Below are positions 25,737-34,874 of a DNA stretch of 64,000 nucleotides, one piece after another. Both the position numbers and the translations under genes were made by a program. The notes beneath the pieces were generated by a model that was not told the DNA's origin, did no database searches, and was given only the letters and a program-made list of their open reading frames with translations. The first letter of the stretch is position 1, and every line of letters starts with the position of its first letter. Origin of the DNA: Rhodospirillaceae bacterium (GTDB taxonomy: Bacteria > Pseudomonadota > Alphaproteobacteria > Kiloniellales > DSM-21159); assembly GCA_006969625.1 (NCBI GenBank), contig CP030885.1, forward strand, positions 3,979,430-4,043,429, in the 5' to 3' direction.

Positions 25737-27590
25737 ATGCGTGTCTTGGGTTCGAGGGTCGGACACGGCTCCGTTCGGAGCCTATTCATCGCTATTGCCG
25801 TTTTCGTCCTGGCCGCCGCTGGCGGCCTGACGGCGTTCGTGCCGCCGTCGCTGGCTCAGTCCGGCGCCGGCGGAGAAACGGAGACGGCAGCGCTGCCGCG
25901 CGTCAACGGCCTGGACGCGAGCGGCCTGCCGCGCGTGCTCTCGGTGCGCGACGTCGAACGCTACCGCAAGATCTTCGCGCTGCAGGAGGACGGGCGCTGG
26001 GACGAGGCCGACAGGCTGATCGCGCAGCTCGACGACCGCCGCCTGCTCGGCCACCTACAGTTCCAGCGCTACATGCACCCGACCGCCTACCGCTCCTCCT
26101 TCGCAGAGCTGCGGCGGTGGCTGGCCTCCTACGCCGACCAACCGGGCGCCGATCGAATCTACCGTCTGGCGCAGCGGCGCAAGCCGGCCGGTGCGACCCC
26201 GCCGCGCCAACCGACCGGCCAACGCATCTCCCTGGGCGGGGCCGCGCTGGAGCTTTACAGCTACGCCTCGCCGCGCGAGCGCAGCGCCGCCGAGCGCCAG
26301 CGGGTGGCCGAGATCAAGCGTCAGGTGCGACGCAATGTCCGGCACCAGCGGCTCAGCGTCACCGAGGACCTGCTGGACCGCGCCGACGTGCGCGATCTGC
26401 TCGACCCGGTCGAGCGCGGTCAGGGGTATGCCCGGGTCGCCTCCGCCTGGTTCTACATGGGCCACGACGTCGAGGCGCTGGCTCTCAGCGGCCGCGCCGC
26501 GCAACTGGCCGGAGACAAGGCGCCGGTGGGCCTTTGGATCGGCGGTCTGGCGGCCTGGCGGCAGGGCAAGATCCAGCTCGCCTACCAGCGCTTCGGCGCG
26601 CTCGCCGAAGCCGAGCACGTCAGCGGCTGGATGCGGGCAGCCGGCGGCTTCTGGGCCTCGCGCGCCGCCCTGCGGCTGCGCCGCCCAGGCGAGATGAGCG
26701 GCTGGCTGCGCGTCGCGGCGGAGCATCCGCGTACCTTCTACGGGCTGCTGGGGCGCGCCGCGCTCGGCCTCGACACCGAGATCGCGTTCGCCCGACCCGA
26801 GATCGATACCAGGGGCCTGTCGCGCCTGATGGAGCGGCCGCGCGCCCTGCGCGCCGCAGCGCTGATGCAGGTCGGGCGCCGCGACCTCGCCGCCGCCGAA
26901 TTGCTGATGCTGGACGATTGGGACCGGCCGGAAACGGCGCACGCCCTGCTGGCCCTCACCGAGCGGGCGCGCATCCCCGGCCTCGCATACCGCCTGGCCA
27001 GCCACCTGGACGCGGAGCCGACGCGGCTAGCCGATCCGGCGATCACCGCCGCGCTCTACCCGATTCCGCCGTGGGAGCCGGAAAGCGGCTGGCAGGTCGA
27101 CCGCGCCCTGCTCTACGCCCTGATGCGCCAGGAATCGGCCTTCGACCCGGATGCCGAAAGCCGCTATGGCGCCAGCGGACTGATGCAGATCATGCCGGCG
27201 ACGGCGAGCTACATCGCCGGCGACCGCAGCCTGCAGCACGGCAGACGCGATCGCCTCTTCGATCCCGGCTTCAACCTCGACCTGGCGCAACGCTATCTGC
27301 TGCACCTGATGCAGGAGACGGACACCGGCAACGACCTGTTCCGGCTCGCCGCTGCCTACAACGGCGGTCCCGGCAACCTGCGCAAGTGGCAGGAACAGAT
27401 CCGCAAAGCCGGCGTGCCGCTCGACGACCCCCTGCTGTTCATCGAGTCGCTGCCCTCGCTGGAGACGCGGCTGTTCATCGAGCGCGTGCTGACCAACTTC
27501 TGGATCTACCGGGCCCGCCTGGGCCAGCCCGCCCCCTCGCTGGAGGCCTTGGCAGCGGGCGTGCGGCCGATCTACGTAAAGATGGACTGA
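25737..27590 (+). CDS. Soluble lytic murein transglycosylase
   Basis: This 617-residue periplasmic enzyme cleaves peptidoglycan glycan strands, leaving 1,6-anhydro ends. A hydrophobic signal segment (SLFIAIAVFVLAAAGGLTAF) is followed by a long helical superhelical region. The C-terminal SLT domain shows catalytic Glu in ALMRQESAFDP, then SRYGASGLMQIMPATASYIA and AAYNGGPGNLRKW. This is the Slt70-like order. The start is uncertain: ATG 25737 has no good Shine-Dalgarno, and an in-frame TTG at 25719 is an alternative. moaB follows 41 bp downstream. Confidence 0.92.
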   Translation: MRVLGSRVGHGSVRSLFIAIAVFVLAAAGGLTAFVPPSLAQSGAGGETETAALPRVNGLDASGLPRVLSVRDVERYRKIFALQEDGRWDEADRLIAQLDDRRLLGHLQFQRYMHPTAYRSSFAELRRWLASYADQPGADRIYRLAQRRKPAGATPPRQPTGQRISLGGAALELYSYASPRERSAAERQRVAEIKRQVRRNVRHQRLSVTEDLLDRADVRDLLDPVERGQGYARVASAWFYMGHDVEALALSGRAAQLAGDKAPVGLWIGGLAAWRQGKIQLAYQRFGALAEAEHVSGWMRAAGGFWASRAALRLRRPGEMSGWLRVAAEHPRTFYGLLGRAALGLDTEIAFARPEIDTRGLSRLMERPRALRAAALMQVGRRDLAAAELLMLDDWDRPETAHALLALTERARIPGLAYRLASHLDAEPTRLADPAITAALYPIPPWEPESGWQVDRALLYALMRQESAFDPDAESRYGASGLMQIMPATASYIAGDRSLQHGRRDRLFDPGFNLDLAQRYLLHLMQETDTGNDLFRLAAAYNGGPGNLRKWQEQIRKAGVPLDDPLLFIESLPSLETRLFIERVLTNFWIYRARLGQPAPSLEALAAGVRPIYVKMD

Positions 27591-27631
27591 CGCCGCGGCC
27601 GCTTCGCGGCCTCCGCCAGCGGAGAAGGCCC

Positions 27632-28186
27632 ATGGACGCGCCCCACCGGATCGACGAGAGCCTGCCGTTCCTGCCGGTCAACATCGCGCTGCTGACCGTC
27701 TCGGACAGCCGCAGCCTGGCCGACGACCGCTCCGGCGACACCCTGGAAAAACTGATCGGCGAGGCCGGCCACCGCCTCGTGCGGCGCGAGCTGCTGCGCG
27801 ACGAGGCAGCCGAAATCGTAGGCTTCCTGCGCGCCTGCATCGCCGAGCCGGGCATCGACTGCGTGATCACCACCGGCGGCACCGGCGTGACCGGCCGCGA
27901 CGTCACGCCGGAGGCCTTTAAGCAGGTCATGGAAAAGGAGATTGAGGGCTTCGGCGAGCTGTTCCGCTGGATCAGCTACGGCAAGATCGGCACCTCGACC
28001 ATCCAGTCGCGCGCGCTCGGCGGCGTCGCCGGCGGCACCTACCTCTTCGCCCTGCCCGGCTCGACCGGCGCCTGCAAGGACGGCTGGAACGAGATCCTGC
28101 GCTGGCAGCTCGACAGCCGCCACAAGCCCTGCAACCTGGTGGAGCTGATGCCGCGCCTGAAGGAGCATCTGCAGCAGGCGGGTTGA
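27632..28186 (+). CDS. moaB: Molybdenum cofactor biosynthesis protein B
   Basis: MoaB/MogA-type proteins adenylate molybdopterin before metal insertion. The 184-residue protein has the MPT-binding pattern NIALLTVSDSRSLADDRSGD, CVITTGGTGVTGRDVTPEA near residues 85-103, and a C-terminal LFALPGSTGACKDGWNEIL. ATG 27632 is preceded by GGAGAAGG. Its stop lies 4 bp from the end of a convergent glycosyltransferase gene. Confidence 0.95.
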   Translation: MDAPHRIDESLPFLPVNIALLTVSDSRSLADDRSGDTLEKLIGEAGHRLVRRELLRDEAAEIVGFLRACIAEPGIDCVITTGGTGVTGRDVTPEAFKQVMEKEIEGFGELFRWISYGKIGTSTIQSRALGGVAGGTYLFALPGSTGACKDGWNEILRWQLDSRHKPCNLVELMPRLKEHLQQAG

Positions 28187-28190
28187 GACC

Positions 28191-28799
28191 CTATCGCCCA
28201 AGACGTGCGGCGCCGAGCCGCGCGAGGTCGGCCGCCTCGTCCACGTCGGCCAGGGTCTCGATGAAGGCGACCGACTCGCCGCAAAAGTTGTCCAACGTAT
28301 CCGCCAGGGTCTCGGGGTGCGACCAGCGCACGCCGTCGAAGGGCAAGCGCAGGCAGGGCCGGCGGCGCGCGCCGACCAGCCAGTAGCCGCCGTCCGCAGC
28401 CGGCCCGAAGACCCAGTCGTACCGTCCGAGCAGACGGAAGGCTTCGGCGATGTGGCGCGAGCGGATACCCGGGATGTCGGCGCCGATCAGGACCGCCGGG
28501 CCGGCAGATGCCTGCCGCAGGGCGCGACCCATGCGGGCACCCAGGTCGCCGCCGCCCTGCGGCCGGGTCGGTGTATCCGCCACGCCCGGCGGCAGGCGGC
28601 CGCCTTCGGGCGTCACCGCGACCGTCAGCTCCCAGCGCGGATCGCGGCCGAGCCGGCGGACCAGCCGGGCCAGGTTTTCGCGCTGGAAGCGCCAGGCCGC
28701 CAGCTCGCCGGCGCCGGCGGCCAGACGCCGCTTGCCGACGCCCCAGCGCGGCGCCCGGGCCATGACGATCAGGCGGTTGCGCAGCCGCACCGGTCTCAC
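28191..28799 (-). CDS. TIGR04282-type glycosyltransferase (DUF2064)
   Basis: This 202-residue protein fits the TIGR04282 family of nucleotide-sugar-like transferases, annotated from arsenosugar clusters. Visible segments are RLIVMARAPRWGVGKRRLA, GGGDLGARMGRALRQA, VLIGADIPGI and WVFGPAADGGYWLVGAR. Start is a GTG at 28799 that overlaps the TGA of the TIGR04283-type gene (GTGA), so the two are translationally coupled. No arsM or arsS gene is nearby; the family name should not be read as proof of arsenic chemistry here. Confidence 0.88.
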   Translation of the reverse strand: MRPVRLRNRLIVMARAPRWGVGKRRLAAGAGELAAWRFQRENLARLVRRLGRDPRWELTVAVTPEGGRLPPGVADTPTRPQGGGDLGARMGRALRQASAGPAVLIGADIPGIRSRHIAEAFRLLGRYDWVFGPAADGGYWLVGARRRPCLRLPFDGVRWSHPETLADTLDNFCGESVAFIETLADVDEAADLARLGAARLGR

Positions 28800-29524
28800 C
28801 GGTAGAGACGCGCGAGCAGGTCGGGCGGCACGCCGAGGAAGTAGAGGGAGAGCAGGCTCAGATTACGCGCGGGTCGCGCCACCCAGCCGTCGCGCCGGTA
28901 GCGCTGCGCCGAGGTCCAGGCGGTGGCCTGCAACTCCTGCAGGCGCGCCCGCCCGATGCGGCGCACCAGGTCGACGTCCTCCATCAGCGGATAGAGGTTG
29001 TAGCCGCCCAGCGCGCGGTAGAAGGTGCGCGGCATCAGCAGTCCTTGGTCGCCGTACGGCAGGCCAAGCCGGCGGCTGCGCCAGTTGGCCAGCCGCGCCA
29101 CGCGGGCGGCGGCTCGGCTGTCCTCGTCGAAGCCGAGCCGGAACCAGCCGGCCCGCCAGGCCTCGCCGGTCTCGGCGATGAAGCGGGCGGCCGCGCCGGG
29201 CCAGCGCGGACCGAGCCGCGTGTCGGCGTGCAGGAACAGCAGCCAGTCCCCCTGCGCGGCGCGGGCGCCGGCGGCGAGCTGGCTGCCCCGTCCGCGCGGC
29301 GCCTGCACCAGACGCACGCCCTCCTGCTCGGCGATATGGGCGGTGCCGTCGGTCGAGCCGCCGTCGGCCAGGATCACCTCTCCCGGCGAAGCGACGCGCA
29401 GCGCCGTCAGGCACCGCGGCAGGTGCCGCGCAGCCTCCAGGACCGGGATGACGACCGAAAGCCGCCCCAGAGTCGTGGCAGGTTCGGTAACGGGCGGCGA
29501 CGTCGGGGCGCTGGTCGGGCTCAT
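28796..29524 (-). CDS. TIGR04283-type family 2 glycosyltransferase
   Basis: This 242-residue GT-A glycosyltransferase has SVVIPVLEAARHLPRCL at the N-terminus, the metal-binding ILADGGSTDGT and LFLHADTRLGP region, and YGDQGLLMPRTFYRALGGY plus MEDVDLVRRI downstream. The last segment is the typical acceptor and base motif of the TIGR04283 family. It overlaps the TIGR04282-type gene by 4 bp. This pair occurs together in many bacteria; the acceptor here is unknown. Confidence 0.9.
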   Translation of the reverse strand: MSPTSAPTSPPVTEPATTLGRLSVVIPVLEAARHLPRCLTALRVASPGEVILADGGSTDGTAHIAEQEGVRLVQAPRGRGSQLAAGARAAQGDWLLFLHADTRLGPRWPGAAARFIAETGEAWRAGWFRLGFDEDSRAAARVARLANWRSRRLGLPYGDQGLLMPRTFYRALGGYNLYPLMEDVDLVRRIGRARLQELQATAWTSAQRYRRDGWVARPARNLSLLSLYFLGVPPDLLARLYR

Positions 29525-29551
29525 GCGGCCATGTTAGGCAGCTAACCCGTG

Positions 29552-30607
29552 ATGCCCAAGCCGCCCGATCAGTTCGCCGCGCTCGCGGGCGCCCTGGCCA
29601 GACGCCGACCGGACCTCGCCGGCGCCGCCCTTGCGCCGCTGCCGGATGCCGGGCTGGCGCACGACCACATCCGGCTGGCGGGCACCGACCTGCTGCTGCG
29701 GGTGCCCAAGCAAAGCCAGCGCGGCTATGCCGCAGCCGACAACCTGGCCTACCAGGCCGCCTGCTTCGAACGGGTGGCCGCCTCCGGCCACGGCCCAACG
29801 CTGCACGCCGTGCTGCCACCCGAGGACGCTCTGCCGATGGGCGCGCTGCTGGTCGGCTTCGTCGCCGGCCGGCCGCCGCGCCTGCCCGACGACCTGGCGG
29901 CGCTGGCCGAGGCCATGGCCGCGGTACACGCCCTGCCGATGCCGCCGGTCGGCGAACGTCCACCGCTGGAGGATCATGCCGATCCGGTGGCCGACGCCCT
30001 GGCCGAGATCGAGGACCAGGCCCGCTATCTCGACAGCCCCGAGGTGCCGGCGGACACGCGCGCCCAGATCGCCGAGGAGCTGGCCTGGGCGCGCGGCTAT
30101 GCGGCCGGGACCGACTCGCGTGCCCAGCCGCGCAGCCTGGTGCTGACCGACACCCATCCGGGCAACTTCCTGGTCCGCACCGACGGCCGGGCGGTGATCG
30201 TCGACCTGGAGAAGGCGCTCTACGGCGCGCCGGCGATCGACCTGGCGCACGCCAGCGTCTACACCTCGACCACCTGGGACGTCGCCACCGCCGCGGAGTT
30301 GAGCGTCGTAGAGGTCGCCGGCTTCTATCGCAGTTATCTCGCCGCGGTCGGAGCCGACCGGGCCGCGCGCCTGACGCCGACGCTGGTGCCGCTGCGCCGC
30401 CTCCTGCTGCTGCGCGCGCTCACCTGGTGCGCCCTGTGGCGCGTGGAGCACCGGGCCGAGATCGGCGGCTGGAGCGCCGCGCACAGCGACCCCGCCCTGA
30501 TCGCCCACGTCGCCGAGCGCACCCGCCACTACCTGGATCCCGCCAGGGTGCGGCGCCTGCGCGGCGAGTGGCTGGATCCGCCGGGGCTGCACAGCCTGTT
30601 GGGCTAG
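29552..30607 (+). CDS. Aminoglycoside-phosphotransferase-fold kinase
   Basis: This 351-residue protein of the APH superfamily is a small-molecule kinase. The catalytic loop LVLTDTHPGNFLVR (about residues 193-206) and the metal-binding VIVDLEKALYGAPAIDLAH are clear; the catalytic Asp lies in LTDTHPGN. The substrate is not evident, and aminoglycosides are not implied. It starts divergently from the glycosyltransferase pair, 27 bp away, with GTG 29549 immediately before ATG 29552 as an alternative start. Close linkage to TIGR04282/04283-type genes suggests a shared sugar-related pathway. Confidence 0.82.
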   Translation: MPKPPDQFAALAGALARRRPDLAGAALAPLPDAGLAHDHIRLAGTDLLLRVPKQSQRGYAAADNLAYQAACFERVAASGHGPTLHAVLPPEDALPMGALLVGFVAGRPPRLPDDLAALAEAMAAVHALPMPPVGERPPLEDHADPVADALAEIEDQARYLDSPEVPADTRAQIAEELAWARGYAAGTDSRAQPRSLVLTDTHPGNFLVRTDGRAVIVDLEKALYGAPAIDLAHASVYTSTTWDVATAAELSVVEVAGFYRSYLAAVGADRAARLTPTLVPLRRLLLLRALTWCALWRVEHRAEIGGWSAAHSDPALIAHVAERTRHYLDPARVRRLRGEWLDPPGLHSLLG

Positions 30608-30741
30608 CGCCGCGCCCGACCGGCGGGCATCGACCGAGGCCCTGCGCCATCTGCATTTATCCCTTGCGCGCGCCGACACAGCGACCAGACTTCGAGACAT
30701 AGAAACTCACCATAAGATCGCGACAAAACGGAGGAAATCCC

Positions 30742-32544
30742 ATGCTGGAGACGTTGGCCAACGCCCAGGTCGAGAATGTCTTGGCGGCGCTCGACTCCGC
30801 CCTGTCGAAGGGCGATGTCGAAGCCGCCGTCGCCTTGTTCCAGGACGAGTGCTACTGGCGCGACTTGGTGAGCTTCACCTGGGACATCCGCACCCTGGAG
30901 GGCAAGGCGGCGGTGTGCGACATGCTGGGCGCACAGTTGGACAGCGTGAAGCCGACACGATGGCAAATCGCCGAGGGCGAGGTCGCCAGCGAGGAAGATG
31001 GCGTGGTCACCGCCTGGATCACCTTCGAGACGGAGGTTGCGCGCGGATACGGTCTGCTCCGCCTGCGCGACGGCCTGATCTGGACCCTCTTGACCTCGGC
31101 GAGCGAGCTGAAGGGCTACGAGGAGCCGCAAGGCTTCGAACGGCCGCTCGGCGCTAAACACGGCGCGGCCAAGGGCCGCCTGACCTGGCTGGAGGAGCGC
31201 GAGGAGGAGGCCCGCACCCTGGGCTACGAGCGCCAGCCCTACGTCGTGATCGTCGGCGGCGGCCAGGGCGGCATCGCGCTCGGCGCCCGCCTGCGCCAGC
31301 TCGGCGTGCCCACCATCATCGTCGAAAAGAACGAGCGCCCCGGCGACAGCTGGCGCAAACGCTACAAGTCGCTCTGCCTGCACGATCCGGTCTGGTACGA
31401 CCACCTGCCCTACCTGCCCTTCCCGCCGAACTGGCCGGTCTTCTCGCCGAAGGACAAGATCGGCGACTGGCTGGAGATGTACACGCGGGTCATGGAGCTG
31501 AACTACTGGACCAAGTCGACCTGCAAGCGCGCCAGCTACGACGCGACCAGCAAGACCTGGACCGTGGTGGTCGACCGCGACGGCGAGGAGGTGGTGCTCG
31601 AGCCCAAGCAGCTCGTGCTCGCCACCGGCATGTCCGGCAAGCCGAACATCCCGAAGTTCAAGGGCGCCGAGCGCTTCCGCGGCGAGCAGCACCACTCGTC
31701 GCAGCATCCCGGCCCACAGGCCTACAAGGGCAAGAAGGTCGTCATCGTCGGCTCCAACAACTCGGCCCACGACATCGCCGCCGCCTTGTGGGAGAACGAC
31801 GCGGACGTGACCATGGTCCAGCGTTCCTCCACCCACGTGGTGCGCTCCGACACGCTGATGGATATCGGCCTCAGCGCGCTCTACTCCGAGCAGGCGGTGC
31901 GCAGCGGCATGACGACCCAGAAGGCGGACATGATCTTCGCCTCCATCCCCTACCGGATCATGCACACCTTCCAGAAGCCGCTGTACGACCGGATGCGCGA
32001 GAAGGACGCCGCGTTCTACGAGCGGCTGGAGAAGGCGGGCTTCCTGCTCGACTGGGGCGACGACGGCAGCGGTCTGTTCATGAAGTACCTGCGGCGCGGC
32101 TCCGGCTACTACATCGACGTCGGCGCCTCGGATCTGGTCGCGGACGGCAAGATCAAGCTGAAGAGCGGCGCCGAGGTCGCCGAGATCACCGAGACCTCGG
32201 TCGTCCTAGAGGACGGGACCGAGCTGCCCGCCGACCTGATCATCTACGCCACCGGCTACGGCTCGATGAACGGCTGGGCCGCCGACCTGATCGGCCAGGA
32301 GGTCGCCGACAAGGTCGGCAAGTGCTGGGGCCTCGGCTCCGGCACCACCAAGGACCCGGGCCCCTGGGAGGGCGAGGAGCGCAACATGTGGAAGCCGACC
32401 CGGCAGGAGGGGCTCTGGTTCCACGGCGGCAACCTGCACCAGTCGCGCCACTACTCGCTGTACCTCGCCCTCCAGCTCAAGGCGCGTCTGGAAGGCATCT
32501 CGACGCCGGTCTACGGCCTGCAGGAGGTCCACCACCTGAGCTGA
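30742..32544 (+). CDS. NTF2-like domain fused to a flavin-containing monooxygenase
   Basis: This 600-residue protein has an N-terminal NTF2/SnoaL-like domain (about residues 10-125, VALFQDECYWRDLVSF) fused to a class B flavin monooxygenase. The FAD motif VIVGGGQGGIALGARL lies near residues 169-184, the FMO identifying sequence FRGEQHHSSQHPG near 312-324, and a second dinucleotide motif VVIVGSNNSAHDIA near 331-344. Such proteins oxidise soft nucleophiles or ketones with NADPH and O2. A GGAGG Shine-Dalgarno precedes ATG 30742. A weak promoter-like pair (TTCGAG, 16 bp, TAAGAT) lies just upstream. Substrate unknown. Confidence 0.9.
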   Translation: MLETLANAQVENVLAALDSALSKGDVEAAVALFQDECYWRDLVSFTWDIRTLEGKAAVCDMLGAQLDSVKPTRWQIAEGEVASEEDGVVTAWITFETEVARGYGLLRLRDGLIWTLLTSASELKGYEEPQGFERPLGAKHGAAKGRLTWLEEREEEARTLGYERQPYVVIVGGGQGGIALGARLRQLGVPTIIVEKNERPGDSWRKRYKSLCLHDPVWYDHLPYLPFPPNWPVFSPKDKIGDWLEMYTRVMELNYWTKSTCKRASYDATSKTWTVVVDRDGEEVVLEPKQLVLATGMSGKPNIPKFKGAERFRGEQHHSSQHPGPQAYKGKKVVIVGSNNSAHDIAAALWENDADVTMVQRSSTHVVRSDTLMDIGLSALYSEQAVRSGMTTQKADMIFASIPYRIMHTFQKPLYDRMREKDAAFYERLEKAGFLLDWGDDGSGLFMKYLRRGSGYYIDVGASDLVADGKIKLKSGAEVAEITETSVVLEDGTELPADLIIYATGYGSMNGWAADLIGQEVADKVGKCWGLGSGTTKDPGPWEGEERNMWKPTRQEGLWFHGGNLHQSRHYSLYLALQLKARLEGISTPVYGLQEVHHLS

Positions 32545-32574
32545 GCGCCTGGGGAAGGCGAAGGCGGCGACGGG

Positions 32575-32599
32575 CAGGGTCGGCCGACAGCCGACCCTG
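32575..32599 (+). terminator. Hairpin after the flavin monooxygenase gene
   Basis: CAGGGTCGGC (32575-32584) pairs perfectly with GCCGACCCTG (32590-32599) around a 5-nt loop, 30 bp past the stop. The AT-rich tract that follows (TTCTGTATCTTAATT) fits a terminator, without a clean T-run. Confidence 0.6.
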
Positions 32600-32663
32600 T
32601 CATGCACGCTTCTGTATCTTAATTGCTCTTGTTGTGTTCCTGTTTTAGACGTAGACTGCCGGC

Positions 32664-33752
32664 ATGGACACACCTCTGCCGGATACCGCCCGCAAGGGCC
32701 GCGGCGCCGTCAGCAACCGGGCCGGCCGCTACGAGCGGCTGGCCGGCGCGCGCGCCGACGACGGCTGGGGCAGCCTGGCGCGCGACGAAGCCGAGACGCC
32801 GCCGCCGCGCACCGAAGTGCTGGCCGACAGCAGCCGCACGATCATCGCCCGCAACGACTCGCCGGACGTGCCCTTCGACCGCTCGGTCAACCCCTACCGC
32901 GGCTGCGAACACGGCTGCGTCTACTGCTTCGCCCGCCCCAGCCACGCCTATCTGGGGCTGTCGCCGGGGCTGGACTTCGAGACGCGGCTGTTCGCCAAGC
33001 ACAAGGCGGCGGAACTGCTGCGGCGGGAACTGGCGAAGCCGGGCTATGCGCCGGCCACCCTGGCGCTCGGCGCCAATACCGACCCCTACCAGCCGGTCGA
33101 GCGCGAACTGCGCATCACCCGCGGCGTGCTGGAGGTGCTGGCCGAGGCGCGCCACCCGGTCGGCATCGTCACCAAGTCGGACCTGGTGCTGCGCGACCTG
33201 GACATTCTGGCGCCGATGGCGGCCGAGGGACTGGCGCGGGTCTGCCTGTCGGTGACCTCGCTCGACCCCAAGCTGGCGCGCACGCTCGAGCCGCGGGCGC
33301 CGCGGCCCGACAAGCGTCTGGCGGCGATCCGCGCCCTGAAGGAGGCCGGGGTGCCCGTGGCGGTGCTGAGCGCGCCGGTGATCCCGGCCCTGAACGACCC
33401 GGAGCTGGAGGCGATCCTGGAGGCGGCGGCCGCGGCCGGCGCCGATGCCGCCTCCTACGTGCTGCTGCGCCTGCCGCTGGAGATCGCCCCGCTGTTCGAC
33501 GAGTGGCTGGCCGAGCACTACCCTGACCGCCGCAAGCGCGTGCTCGACCATGTGCGCGGCGCACGCGGCGGCAAGCTCTACGATGCCGCCTGGGGCACGC
33601 GGATGCAGGGGGAGGGGCCTTATGCCTTCCTGATCAAGCGGCGTTTCGAGCTGGCCTGCCGGCGCCTCGGGCTGATCGAGCGGGACTGGGCCCTCGACGT
33701 GACGAAGTTCCGTCCGCCGCGCCGGGACAGCGCGCAACTCGCGCTGTTCTGA
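32664..33752 (+). CDS. PA0069-family radical SAM protein
   Basis: This 362-residue radical SAM enzyme has the cluster motif CEHGCVYC (about residues 83-90), preceded by NPYRGCEHG, and the SPP lyase-like LALGANTDPYQPVERELRITR. These are hallmarks of the Rv2578c/PA0069 family, whose reaction is unknown. The C-terminal segment ends with VTKFRPPRRDSAQLALF. It follows an AT-rich 119-bp gap; the convergent quinone oxidoreductase gene ends 9 bp downstream. Confidence 0.92.
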   Translation: MDTPLPDTARKGRGAVSNRAGRYERLAGARADDGWGSLARDEAETPPPRTEVLADSSRTIIARNDSPDVPFDRSVNPYRGCEHGCVYCFARPSHAYLGLSPGLDFETRLFAKHKAAELLRRELAKPGYAPATLALGANTDPYQPVERELRITRGVLEVLAEARHPVGIVTKSDLVLRDLDILAPMAAEGLARVCLSVTSLDPKLARTLEPRAPRPDKRLAAIRALKEAGVPVAVLSAPVIPALNDPELEAILEAAAAAGADAASYVLLRLPLEIAPLFDEWLAEHYPDRRKRVLDHVRGARGGKLYDAAWGTRMQGEGPYAFLIKRRFELACRRLGLIERDWALDVTKFRPPRRDSAQLALF

Positions 33753-33761
33753 GCTCTCCGG

Positions 33762-34754
33762 TCACGCCCCCACGCGCACGACCACCTTGCCGACCGCCGT
33801 GCCGGATTGCAGGTGGGCGTGGGCCTTGCCGGCCTCCTCCAGGGCGAAGACCTGCGGGTCGAGCACCGGCCTCAGACGGCCCATCTCCGCCAGCCGCGCC
33901 GCCTGGGTCATGATCTCGCCGTGGCGCTCCTTGCCGCGGCCGGTGAGCATGGGCAGCAACATCAGCACGATCTGGATGTCCAGGCCCTTGGCGTGCGCCG
34001 GCGCCAGCTCGAAGCTGTCGGTCGCCGCGATGCTGACCACCCGCCCGCTCGGCCGCACCGCCTCGAGCGAGGCGCGGAAGGCCGCGCCGCCGATGGTGTC
34101 GAAGGCCAGGTCGAAGCCGGCGCCGCCGGTCAGGCGCGCGACATAGTCGGCCGGCGCCTCCTGCGTGTAGTCGATCACCGCATCGGCGCCGCAGCCGGCG
34201 GCGATCTGCGCCTTGGCGTCGTTGGAGACGGTCGCCGCGACCCAGGCGCCGGCGGCCTTGGCGAACTGGATCGCCACGTGGCCGACGCCGCCGGCACCGC
34301 CGTGCACCAAGACGCGCTCGCCCGGCTGCAGGCGAGCGCGGTCGAACAGACCTTCGAAGGCGGTGATGGTGACCAGCGGCAAGGCGGCGGCCTGCAGCCA
34401 GTCGAGTCCGCGCGGGCGCTCGGCCAGCAAGTCCTCGTCGGCGCGCATGAACTCGGCCAGGGCGCCGTCATAGCCGCGCAGGCCGCCGGCGCAACCCCAA
34501 ACCTCGTCGCCGACCCGGAACCGGGTCGCCTGCGGGCCGAGCGCGACGATGCGGCCGGCGACGTCGCCGTGCAGCACCCCGCCCGGCTCTGGCGCACGCT
34601 CGCCGCCGCGGGTGCGCAGCTTCCAGTCGACCGGATTGACGCTGGTCGCCATCACCTCGACCAGCACCTGCCGGCCGACCGGCTCGGGTTTCGCCAGGTC
34701 ACCCGGCCGCAGCACCTCCGGCCCGCCGTAGCCCGTCAGGATCACCGCCTTCAT
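33762..34754 (-). CDS. Zinc-less MDR-family NADPH:quinone oxidoreductase
   Basis: This 330-residue medium-chain dehydrogenase/reductase resembles quinone oxidoreductase QOR. It has MKAVILTGYGGPEVL at the N-terminus, ATSVNPVDWKLR, the NADPH-binding RVLVHGGAGGVGHVAIQFAK (about residues 144-163) and a C-terminal GTAVGKVVVRV. Zinc ligands of alcohol dehydrogenases are missing. I chose ATG 34754, which has a GGAGG 5 nt upstream, over an in-frame start at 34775. It is probably a stress-related reductase acting on quinones or enones. Confidence 0.92.
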   Translation of the reverse strand: MKAVILTGYGGPEVLRPGDLAKPEPVGRQVLVEVMATSVNPVDWKLRTRGGERAPEPGGVLHGDVAGRIVALGPQATRFRVGDEVWGCAGGLRGYDGALAEFMRADEDLLAERPRGLDWLQAAALPLVTITAFEGLFDRARLQPGERVLVHGGAGGVGHVAIQFAKAAGAWVAATVSNDAKAQIAAGCGADAVIDYTQEAPADYVARLTGGAGFDLAFDTIGGAAFRASLEAVRPSGRVVSIAATDSFELAPAHAKGLDIQIVLMLLPMLTGRGKERHGEIMTQAARLAEMGRLRPVLDPQVFALEEAGKAHAHLQSGTAVGKVVVRVGA

Positions 34755-34874
34755 TGCCGCCTCCCGCAAACGCACCGCTTACGAAGCGAAGCCGCCGACC
34801 CTGCTCGGCCGCGGCCCGTCTTGTCGCATCGGGACGGCGAAGATGCCAGAGGCAGAGCGGCGGAGCGAAGCCGC

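Noticed and set aside
32600..32663. LexA-type box upstream of the radical SAM gene
   Set aside because: GTTC followed after 7 bp by AGAC does not complete the alphaproteobacterial GTTC-N7-GTTC pattern.
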